DNA of 64,000 bases from Bauldia sp963759235 (GTDB taxonomy: Bacteria; Pseudomonadota; Alphaproteobacteria; Rhizobiales; Kaistiaceae), in contig CAVWYO010000006.1 of the NCBI GenBank assembly GCA_963759235.1, forward strand, positions 124,001 through 188,000, written 5' to 3'. Every line of letters starts with the position of its first letter. Position 1 is the stretch's first letter. Below the pieces are notes generated by a model that did not search any database, was not told the origin of the DNA, and was given only the letters and a program-made list of their open reading frames with translations. The position numbers and the translations under genes were made by a program. Of this stretch, positions 25,800 to 32,112 are shown piece after piece.

Positions 25800-25816
25800 G
25801 TGGTATGACAAGTTTT
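25800..25816 (+). promoter_or_regulatory. GntR-type operator-like site before importer C
   Basis: GTGGTATGACAAGTTTT matches 13 of 17 bases of the site before the GntR regulator gene (27431-27447, read on its minus strand), including the TGACA-GT core. It lies upstream of the minus-strand importer C operon. It is the weakest of the three related sites. Confidence 0.45.
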
Positions 25817-25910
25817 CCGGTTCGCGTCTACAGTGAGGCTGGGGAAAATCGTCATCGTTGGCGCGACGCTGGCGGACAGGCCGGCGGACGGTTAAAACCG
25901 GCGGCACATG

Positions 25911-25927
25911 TTGGTCTGATAGGTGTG
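25911..25927 (+). promoter_or_regulatory. GntR-type operator-like site before the SDR gene
   Basis: TTGGTCTGATAGGTGTG differs at two of 17 positions from the site at 27431-27447. It ends only two bases before the ATG of the short-chain dehydrogenase, so a bound repressor would block the ribosome-site region or a transcription start placed very near the start codon. Confidence 0.6.
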
Positions 25928-25929
25928 CC

Positions 25930-26658
25930 ATGGAATCCGCTTTTGATTTGTCGAACCGCACCGTCCTCGTCGTCGGCGCTGCCGGCGGGATTGGCCAAGC
26001 CGCCGCGCGCGTCCTTGGCCGGCAGGGCGCACGGCTGGTTCTCGCCGACCGCGAGGCGCCCCAGAATATTGCCGAAGAGCTGCGGTCGGCGGGCGCCGCC
26101 GCGACCGCACTCGCTTGCGACGTCGCCCGGCGGCCGTCGGTCGAGGCGATGGTCGAAGCGGCCGGCGCGGTCGACGCGCTCGTTTACCTGGCGGCGATCT
26201 GCCCCTGGGACGACTGGCGCGATGAGGGCTGGGACGAGGCCTTCGACAATGTCCTCGCCGTCAATCTGCGCGGCGCTGTCTTTGCGGCGCGCGCCGTAAT
26301 GCCGGCGATGGCCGAGCGCGGCTGGGGTCGGATCGTTCTCGTCGGCTCGCTCGCCGGCAAGATGGGTGGCCTGATCGCCAGCGCCCATTATGTGGCGTCC
26401 AAAGGCGGCCTCCACGCCATCGTCAAATGGCTGGCCCAGCGCGGCGGCCCCGACAATATCCTGGTCAACGGCATCGCGCCCGCCTCGACGGTGACGCCGA
26501 TGATGGAAGGCCAGAAGGTCGATCTGCAGCGCATCCCGCTGCGGCGCATGGCGCAACCGGATGAGGTTGCCTGGCCGATCGCCTTCCTCTGTTCGGAAGC
26601 CGCAAGCTACGTTTGCGGAACGGTCATCGACGTCAATGGCGGCGTCTACATGGGCTGA
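25930..26658 (+). CDS. SDR family NAD(P)-dependent oxidoreductase
   Basis: A 242-residue short-chain dehydrogenase. The nucleotide-binding motif GAAGGIGQAAA is at residues 17-27, the catalytic serine in VLVGSLAGKMG near residue 140, the YxxxK motif in HYVASKGG near residue 156, and the C-terminal VIDVNGGVYMG closes the family pattern. It is divergent from importer C and convergent with, and overlapping by 13 bases, the GntR regulator. It lacks a clear ribosome site because the operator-like sequence occupies that place. It probably oxidises a sugar or polyol taken up by importer C; the substrate is not known. Confidence 0.88.
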   Translation: MESAFDLSNRTVLVVGAAGGIGQAAARVLGRQGARLVLADREAPQNIAEELRSAGAAATALACDVARRPSVEAMVEAAGAVDALVYLAAICPWDDWRDEGWDEAFDNVLAVNLRGAVFAARAVMPAMAERGWGRIVLVGSLAGKMGGLIASAHYVASKGGLHAIVKWLAQRGGPDNILVNGIAPASTVTPMMEGQKVDLQRIPLRRMAQPDEVAWPIAFLCSEAASYVCGTVIDVNGGVYMG

Positions 26659-27392
26659 GGTTCGATCTTGCCGCGGTGACCGGCAGCTCCCGCCGACTGG
26701 ATGGGGGTCATCGCCTGCCAATAGTAGCGCGCCACCGTCGTGAGATGCGCTTCCATGGCCTCTTCGGCGGCGACCGAATCGCCCGCCTCGATCGCTTCAT
26801 AGATGCCGCGGTGCTGTTCGAATATCTCGGAGCGCGTCGCCCCCGCCCGCGCCGAAACGGAACGCTGCTCGGCGAGCCATGCCATCAGGGCATGGTGGAT
26901 CGTCGTGAAGACCGGATTGTGGGTGATCATCGCCAGCGTGTAGTGGAAGGTGAGGTCGGTGCGTTCGAACGTCGGCTGGTCGTCGGCCGCCCGGTTCGCC
27001 TCAAGGGCGGCTTTCAGAGCCCTGATATCCTCTTCCGTCGCATGCCGCGCGGCGTGGCGGGCGAGGCCGATTTCAAAAAGCGTGCGCGCGTTTTGCAGGT
27101 GCCTCACCCCGTCGGGCTGGCTGAGCATGTGCCGCGCCGCTCCCGAGAGATCGTCGACCATGGTGTTCGCGTCGGGCCGGGAAACCCGCGCCGCGGCGCC
27201 TGGCCGCGTCTCGAGAAGCCCCTTTCGCTGCAGCATGAAAAGCGCTTCGCGAACGGTCGACCGCCCGACGCCGAACTGGTCCATCAAGGCGCGTTCCGAG
27301 GGGATCTTGTCGCCTACCGACAGCCGGCCCGAGAAGATCGAAAGCTCCAGATGCTCGGCGATCTCTTCGAATTTCTTCCGTACGGCGGCCAT
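26646..27392 (-). CDS. GntR family transcriptional regulator, FCD domain
   Basis: A 248-residue FadR-subfamily regulator. Residues 1-70 are the winged helix-turn-helix (IFSGRLSVGDKIPSERALM, FGVGRSTVREALFMLQRKGL). Residues 90-220 form the helical FCD ligand domain, with the expected metal-type positions in FHYTLAMITHN and EQHRGIYEAIEAGD. The frame opens at 27428, but the ATG at 27392 begins just before the DNA-binding domain. The operator-like site at 27431-27447 is 39-55 bases upstream, so it probably represses itself as well as the SDR gene and importer C. Confidence 0.88.
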   Translation of the reverse strand: MAAVRKKFEEIAEHLELSIFSGRLSVGDKIPSERALMDQFGVGRSTVREALFMLQRKGLLETRPGAAARVSRPDANTMVDDLSGAARHMLSQPDGVRHLQNARTLFEIGLARHAARHATEEDIRALKAALEANRAADDQPTFERTDLTFHYTLAMITHNPVFTTIHHALMAWLAEQRSVSARAGATRSEIFEQHRGIYEAIEAGDSVAAEEAMEAHLTTVARYYWQAMTPIQSAGAAGHRGKIEPQPM

Positions 27393-27430
27393 GGTGCCTC
27401 TGTAGCGCGTCGCCTTGCCTAATACCACAG

Positions 27431-27447
27431 CAAACCTGTCAGACCAA
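27431..27447 (-). promoter_or_regulatory. GntR-type operator-like site before the gntR gene
   Basis: On the minus strand the site reads TTGGTCTGACAGGTTTG. Its core GTCTGAC is a GTC-N-GAC dyad, the pattern bound by many FCD-type GntR regulators. Two related sites lie at 25911-25927 and 25800-25816. Confidence 0.6.
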
Positions 27448-27512
27448 TCGGCCGGACCGTTCGTTCTTTGGTCGAACGAAGCGGGAGTTCGACAACCGGC
27501 AAGAGCGAAGCT

Positions 27513-28418
27513 CTAGCCGCCGCGTTCGGCGAGGCCGATCCGCCGCAGGAAGCCGAGGCTCGCGGCCGCGTCCTTCTCCGGCTGTGCGCCCGCTCGCGGA
27601 TCGGAATCCTGCTCGATCGTCGCAAAGCCCCGGTAGCCATGGGCTTCGAGGGCCTGCCTCAATTTCTCGAAGTCGACCGATCCGTCGGAAAGCGGGCAGA
27701 ACACGCCTTCGGTGATGGCGGCGAACAGGTCGAGCTTCCGGGCGATGGCGCGGCGATGATGCTCGGCGTCGATGTTCTTGAAATGGAGATAGCGAACGCG
27801 CTCGGCCGTCCGTTCGAACAGGGCGATCGGATCGACGCCGGCATAGGCGGTATGACCGGTGTCGAGGCAGACACCGACCAGATCGTCGGGGAGGTCGTTG
27901 AGGGCCGCGTCGATCTCGTCGCCGAATTCGAGATAGCCGCCGACATGCGGGTGGATCACCGGCTCGAGCCCGTATTCGTCGCGTGCAATCGTGGCGAGAT
28001 CGGCGATCGTCGCCATGAAGTCCGTCCACCGCGCGCCGGTCAGCCGTGGCGCTGCCTCGCTTCGCCCGGCGGTCTTCGCCCGCTCCTCGGGGAGGTTGTC
28101 GATGATGACGAAGTACTTGGCCGCCTGGCTCGCCAGAATGGCGGAGGTCCGGCGGGTCAACGCGCGCAGGCGCTCACGCTCGGATGGATCGTGCAGCGAA
28201 TCGAAAATGAAGCCGGCGATCAGTCCGAGGCCGCGCCCGCTCAGCTCATCCTTGAGGCGCGCCGGGTCTTCCGGCAGATAGCCGATCGGACCGAGCTCGG
28301 TCCACGCGAATCCGACGGCGGCCACCTCGTCGAGGTATTTCTGCCAGGGAAAATTGGTGGGATCGTCGCCGTAGTAAACGCCCCACGATACAGGCCCGTT
28401 GGCAACCGCAACCGGCAT
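27513..28418 (-). CDS. Sugar phosphate isomerase/epimerase, IolE-like
   Basis: A 301-residue TIM-barrel protein beginning VANGPVSWGVYYGDDP, the start typical of inosose dehydratase (IolE) and related isomerases, with WTELGPIGYLPEDP, VIHPHVGGYLEF, CLDTGHTAYAGVDP and YLHFKNID carrying candidate metal ligands (histidine, aspartate, glutamate). The frame is open upstream to 28631, but the ATG at 28418 has a GGGGGAGG ribosome site. No other inositol genes (iolB, iolD, iolG) are in the window, so calling it IolE itself would be too strong. It may isomerise or dehydrate the sugar taken up by importer C or D. Confidence 0.75.
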   Translation of the reverse strand: MPVAVANGPVSWGVYYGDDPTNFPWQKYLDEVAAVGFAWTELGPIGYLPEDPARLKDELSGRGLGLIAGFIFDSLHDPSERERLRALTRRTSAILASQAAKYFVIIDNLPEERAKTAGRSEAAPRLTGARWTDFMATIADLATIARDEYGLEPVIHPHVGGYLEFGDEIDAALNDLPDDLVGVCLDTGHTAYAGVDPIALFERTAERVRYLHFKNIDAEHHRRAIARKLDLFAAITEGVFCPLSDGSVDFEKLRQALEAHGYRGFATIEQDSDPRAGAQPEKDAAASLGFLRRIGLAERGG

Positions 28419-28649
28419 GACGGTTCCTCCCCCGGCAAATGCGTCTTGGTCGGTTTTTTGCGCGGTCGATCTTCTCACGCGCATTGCTGCAATGTCATCA
28501 TCATTCGCCTGGCGTTGTACGGCTGACGCCGGGTCCTGACGACGGGCCTGCCGGTTCACGAAGCCCGGCCTTGAAATCATCCCTCTTGCGGATTGGTCCC
28601 ACTGTGCTTCAATTGCCAATTCTGGGCTCACGTCAGGAGATCGAACGCG

Positions 28650-28751
28650 ATGACCTTGCTGCAGTTTCTGGTCGTGTTCTTCGGACCGGCGGTGGTTCTG
28701 GCGATCGTCGGGTCCACGATCCTTCTGACCAGACGGAAGACGGGAACCTGA
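28650..28751 (+). CDS. Small single-span membrane protein (33 residues)
   Basis: A short gene with a good AGGAG ribosome site at 28635-28639, ten bases before the ATG. The product is MTLLQFLVVFFGP, a hydrophobic run, then a basic tail TRRKTGT. It has one predicted membrane span of about 20 residues with a positively charged C-terminus, the usual orientation for a small inner-membrane protein with its tail in the cytoplasm. It lies between the IolE-like gene and importer D, in the same direction as importer D. I recognise no family. It could be an accessory to importer D or an independent membrane peptide. Confidence 0.55.
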   Translation: MTLLQFLVVFFGPAVVLAIVGSTILLTRRKTGT

Positions 28752-28977
28752 GGTTACCTTCGGCTCGAGGTCGTCTTCTTTCAGGTCGTTTCGATCTTCA
28801 TCTCAATAGGCGATGAGCGACAGCTGCTGGCCTTCTTGGCTGTCTGTTGAAATCGCTTGTTGCCCAGCCGGTCCTCGTTCGTTTAGGACTTGGAGGACCG
28901 CATGCCGCGCCGATAGTGGGCGGTACGACGGGTTGTTGGCCAGCGTGACTGGGCCAGAAAAAGAGGGAGGACTCCGC

Positions 28978-29910
28978 ATGCTCAAAAACCTGACAGGTGC
29001 ATTGGTCGGCGCGGCGCTGGCGCTGGCGATCCCGGTCGCGGCGCAGGCCAAGACGTTCTACTGGATTTCCCACGGCGGCCCGGCCGATCCGGTCTGGACC
29101 TACTTCCTCGCCGGCGCCGAGCAGTGGGCGAAGGATACCGGCCAGGAGGTCAAGACCTCGTTCCACAACGGGGACGTGCCCTCCCAGCAGGAGGCCATGC
29201 GCGCTGCCATCGCCGCCAAGGCGGACGCCATCGTGTCGACCAGCCCCGATCCGGGCAGCATGGTCGAGGTGGTCAAGGAGGCTCGCGACGCCGGCATTCC
29301 GGTGATCAACTTCAATACCCCCGACCCGCAGGCCGACTGGAACGCCTATGTCGGCGCCGATCTGTCCGTCGTCGGCAAGGGCTGGGCCCAATACATGGTC
29401 GATCATGCCGGCCTGAAGTCCGGCGACTTCGTCTGGATGCCGGTAGAAGTTCCCGGCGCCAGCTACGGGGTCGAGGAGGAGAAGGGCATCGCCACCGTCT
29501 TCAAGCCGCTCGGCATCACCTGGGAGGTGACCGACACCACCCTTGACCAGGCCGAGGCGATCAACCGGATGAGCGACTACCTCACCGCCAACCGCACCAA
29601 GATCAAGGCGATCATCGGCCTCGGCGATCTGGTGACCGGCTCGATCAAGCGGGTCTTCGACCAGGTCGGCGTCAAGCCGGGCGAGATCCCGGTGGTCGGC
29701 TGGGGCAACTCGCTCGACACCACCGACGAGGTCATCAACGGCTACGTCAACGCGGCTCAGTGGCAGGACCCGCAGGCGACGAGCTATCTCGCCCTGTCGC
29801 TGGCGGCCATGGCGACCGACGGGATCCCGCCCGGCTTCAACATCATCACCGGGGCTCTCTACGGCAAGGATACCGCGCCGATCTACGACAAGGTCCTCTC
29901 GGGCAAGTAA
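28978..29910 (+). CDS. Sugar ABC transporter substrate-binding protein (importer D)
   Basis: A 310-residue periplasmic binding protein with a signal peptide in residues 1-24 ending VAAQA before KTFYW. The mature protein has the ribose-type pattern: FYWISHGGPADPVWTY, MRAAIAAKADAIVSTSPDP, AGIPVINFNTPDP, KAIIGLGDLVTG and VVGWGNSLDTTDEV. The ATG at 28978 is preceded by GGGAGG with good spacing, and the open frame before it is not signal-like. It heads the importer D operon. A strong hairpin lies between its stop and the permease. The ligand is not evident. Confidence 0.88.
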   Translation: MLKNLTGALVGAALALAIPVAAQAKTFYWISHGGPADPVWTYFLAGAEQWAKDTGQEVKTSFHNGDVPSQQEAMRAAIAAKADAIVSTSPDPGSMVEVVKEARDAGIPVINFNTPDPQADWNAYVGADLSVVGKGWAQYMVDHAGLKSGDFVWMPVEVPGASYGVEEEKGIATVFKPLGITWEVTDTTLDQAEAINRMSDYLTANRTKIKAIIGLGDLVTGSIKRVFDQVGVKPGEIPVVGWGNSLDTTDEVINGYVNAAQWQDPQATSYLALSLAAMATDGIPPGFNIITGALYGKDTAPIYDKVLSGK

Positions 29911-29930
29911 GCACGACCTGAACGCATCGA

Positions 29931-29965
29931 GGCATCCGCGACGGCCATCGGCCGACGCGGATGCC
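29931..29965 (+). terminator. Strong intercistronic hairpin after the importer D binding protein
   Basis: The arms ggcatccgcg (29931-29940) and cgcggatgcc (29956-29965) pair perfectly, an A-A mismatch follows, and an inner cggcc/ggccg stem closes on the three-base loop atc. No T-run follows, so it is not a classical terminator. It lies 21 bases after the binding-protein stop and 88 bases before the permease start. It could protect the upstream message from 3-prime decay or cause partial termination, giving more binding protein than permease. Confidence 0.65.
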
Positions 29966-30053
29966 CGTCGTCCCTGACGGCGGACGCGATCAGGCCGCGG
30001 TCTCGCGAGCGCCGCGGAGACAAAAAGCACCAAGCCCGGAAGGCACTGCCCTC

Positions 30054-31040
30054 GTGGAAAAGACCCCGCTCATCAGGCGGCTGATCGCCAGACCGGAATT
30101 CGGTCCCTTCGTTCTGCTTGTCCTCGAGCTCATCGTCTTCTGGTCGATCAACCACGACTTCCTGTCACCGCTCAACATCAGCAACACGCTGACCTTCACG
30201 GTCGAGCTCGGCCTGATCGCGCTGGCGATGACGCTCTTGATGACCTCCGGCGAATTCGACCTGTCGGTCGGCTCGGTCTTCGGCTTCTCGCCCGTGGTGA
30301 TGTGGACCCTGTTCAACCAGGGCGTCGTATCGTTGTTCGTCGGCTTTCTCATCGCCATGGTGATCGCCGCCCTCATCGGGCTGGTGAACGGGCTGTTCGT
30401 CACCCGCCTGAAGATCCCCTCCTTCCTCGTCACGCTTGGCATGCTTCTGGTGGTGCGCGGCACCGCCCTCTTCGTCACCAATGGCTTCCCGCAGCGAACC
30501 TGGAACGCCGGCGATCAGTGGCTGGCGGACGTCCTGGTCGCCGACTTCTACGTCGGGCCGTTCCGCATCTACATGTCGCTGTTCTGGTTCATCGCCGCCG
30601 CGATCATCCTCGGCTACGTCCTCACCCAGACCAAGTTCGGCAACTGGATCCAGGCCTCCGGCGGCAACGCCAGCGCCGCGCTCGCCCGCGGCGTCAATGT
30701 CAGCCGCACCAAGATTTCGCTGTTCATGCTCTCCTCGGCGATGTCGGCCTTCGCCGGCGTCATCAGCTCGATCCGCACCTCGGCCGCCAATCCCAACAGC
30801 GGCACCGGCTACGAGCTCGAGGTCATCGCCATGGTCGTCATCGGCGGGACGGCGTTGATGGGCGGCCGCGGCACCATCGTCGGCACCGTGCTCGGCGTCC
30901 TTATCCTGCGCGTGATGCGGAACGGCATCGTGCTGATCGGCGTGCCGGGCCTCGCCTACAACATCTTCATCGGCGCGATCATTCTCGGCATGATGGCGCT
31001 TCACTACGGGCTCGAACGCCGGCACCAAGCGGGGACATGA
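30054..31040 (+). CDS. Sugar ABC transporter permease, RbsC family (importer D)
   Basis: A 328-residue ribose-type permease. Landmarks are TLLMTSGEFDLSVGSVFGF near residue 60, the coupling loop GGNASAALARGVN near residue 205 and AMVVIGGTALMGGRGTIVG near residue 260. The frame is open from 29961, but that start would put the translation start within the hairpin region. The GTG at 30054, with GGAAGG at 30038-30043, begins near the usual N-terminus (VEKTPLIRRL), so I prefer it. It overlaps the ATPase start in ATGA. Confidence 0.87.
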   Translation: MEKTPLIRRLIARPEFGPFVLLVLELIVFWSINHDFLSPLNISNTLTFTVELGLIALAMTLLMTSGEFDLSVGSVFGFSPVVMWTLFNQGVVSLFVGFLIAMVIAALIGLVNGLFVTRLKIPSFLVTLGMLLVVRGTALFVTNGFPQRTWNAGDQWLADVLVADFYVGPFRIYMSLFWFIAAAIILGYVLTQTKFGNWIQASGGNASAALARGVNVSRTKISLFMLSSAMSAFAGVISSIRTSAANPNSGTGYELEVIAMVVIGGTALMGGRGTIVGTVLGVLILRVMRNGIVLIGVPGLAYNIFIGAIILGMMALHYGLERRHQAGT

Positions 31041-31828
31041 GAGCGATGGCCGAAGACCTCGTCCGCATGGAGCACATCACCAAGTTCTACGGCCGCGTTC
31101 AGGCCCTCGACGACGTCAGCCTGACGGTTGGGCAAAGCGAGATCGTCGGCCTGCTCGGCGACAACGGTGCCGGCAAGTCGACGCTGATCAAGATCCTCTC
31201 CGGCGCGGTGCCGACGACCAGCGGCAGCATCCACGTCCGCGGCCGCAAGGTGGATATCCGCAGCACCACCGACGCCATCGACCTCGGCATCGAGACCATC
31301 TACCAGGACTCGGCCCTGGTCACCCAGCTCTCCATCACGCGAAACCTGTTTCTGGGCCGCGAGCCGGTCAAGGGGCCGCGTTTCCTCAACCGCATGGATC
31401 AGGCCGCCATGAATCAGGTGGCGAGCGACCTCCTGGCCCGGGTCGGCATTACCAAGAACATCCCGACGTCGACGCCGATCAGCGCGCTGTCGGGCGGCGA
31501 ACGCCAGGCCGTGGCGATCGCCCGGGCGATGTATTTCGACAGCGACCTGATCATCCTCGACGAGCCGACCAACAACCTCGGCGTCGCCGAAACGCGCGGC
31601 GTCCTCAACTTCGTCCGCAACGCCCGCGATTCAGGGCATTCCTGCATCTTCATCGCCCACAACATCCACCACGTCTTTCAGGTCGTCGACCGCATCATCG
31701 TGCTGCGCCGCGGCAAGGTCGTGGCCGATGACATCGACCCGAAGCACACCAGCATCGACGACGTCGAACTGATCATCACCGGCATGACGGACGACGAGCT
31801 GAAGGGTACCTCCGCTTCGGCAAAATGA
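31037..31828 (+). CDS. Sugar ABC transporter ATP-binding protein, single-domain (importer D)
   Basis: A 263-residue ATPase with Walker A GDNGAGKST near residue 41, signature LSGGERQAVAIAR, Walker B LIILDEPTNNLG and H-loop IAHNIHH. Like the importer B ATPase it has only one nucleotide-binding domain and resembles FrcA. The ATG at 31037 overlaps the permease stop; a second in-frame ATG at 31046 (MAEDLVRMEH) is also possible. All catalytic residues are in place. It ends the importer D operon. Confidence 0.89.
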   Translation: MRAMAEDLVRMEHITKFYGRVQALDDVSLTVGQSEIVGLLGDNGAGKSTLIKILSGAVPTTSGSIHVRGRKVDIRSTTDAIDLGIETIYQDSALVTQLSITRNLFLGREPVKGPRFLNRMDQAAMNQVASDLLARVGITKNIPTSTPISALSGGERQAVAIARAMYFDSDLIILDEPTNNLGVAETRGVLNFVRNARDSGHSCIFIAHNIHHVFQVVDRIIVLRRGKVVADDIDPKHTSIDDVELIITGMTDDELKGTSASAK

Positions 31829-32052
31829 CGTGACGCGCTTCGCCGGCGCGACCGTCGCCCCAGGGCGTCATCGTCGTGCCTTGCGTAGGTCAGGCTTGGT
31901 CCGCGATTTGGGCGCGTCGACCGACGCCGAGAATGGCGCGGACGTCGATGACTTCCTCGGACTGTTCGCTCAGCTCCGGTTCGGCCGCGATATGCGCGAG
32001 ATGCTGCGGCATGAGGTCCCGCCCGGCTAAGGCACGGGTGGGGATGGCTGTT

Positions 32053-32082
32053 GACTTTTGTCTATGTTGATGAACAAAAGTC
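32053..32082. promoter_or_regulatory. Inverted repeat, candidate SorC operator before the E1 gene
   Basis: GACTTTTGT, twelve spacer bases, ACAAAAGTC: perfect nine-base arms. It is 31-60 bases before the start of the fused E1 gene, which is followed in the same direction by a SorC-family regulator. A long-spaced dyad fits what SorC regulators bind. The preceding stretch 31829-32052 holds nothing I recognise. Confidence 0.55.
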
Positions 32083-32112
32083 GCCATCTGGAAGAGCAGG
32101 CGGGAGCAGCGA

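Noticed and set aside
27513..28418. True inosose dehydratase of a myo-inositol operon.
   Set aside because: The N-terminal part is IolE-like, but no other inositol catabolic gene is in the window, so only the wider family is claimed.
31890..32087. A 65-codon minus-strand frame in the gap before the E1 gene.
   Set aside because: Its start lies beyond the candidate SorC dyad, it has no clear ribosome site and I recognise no family. It could be a remnant of an older gene, but I cannot support it.
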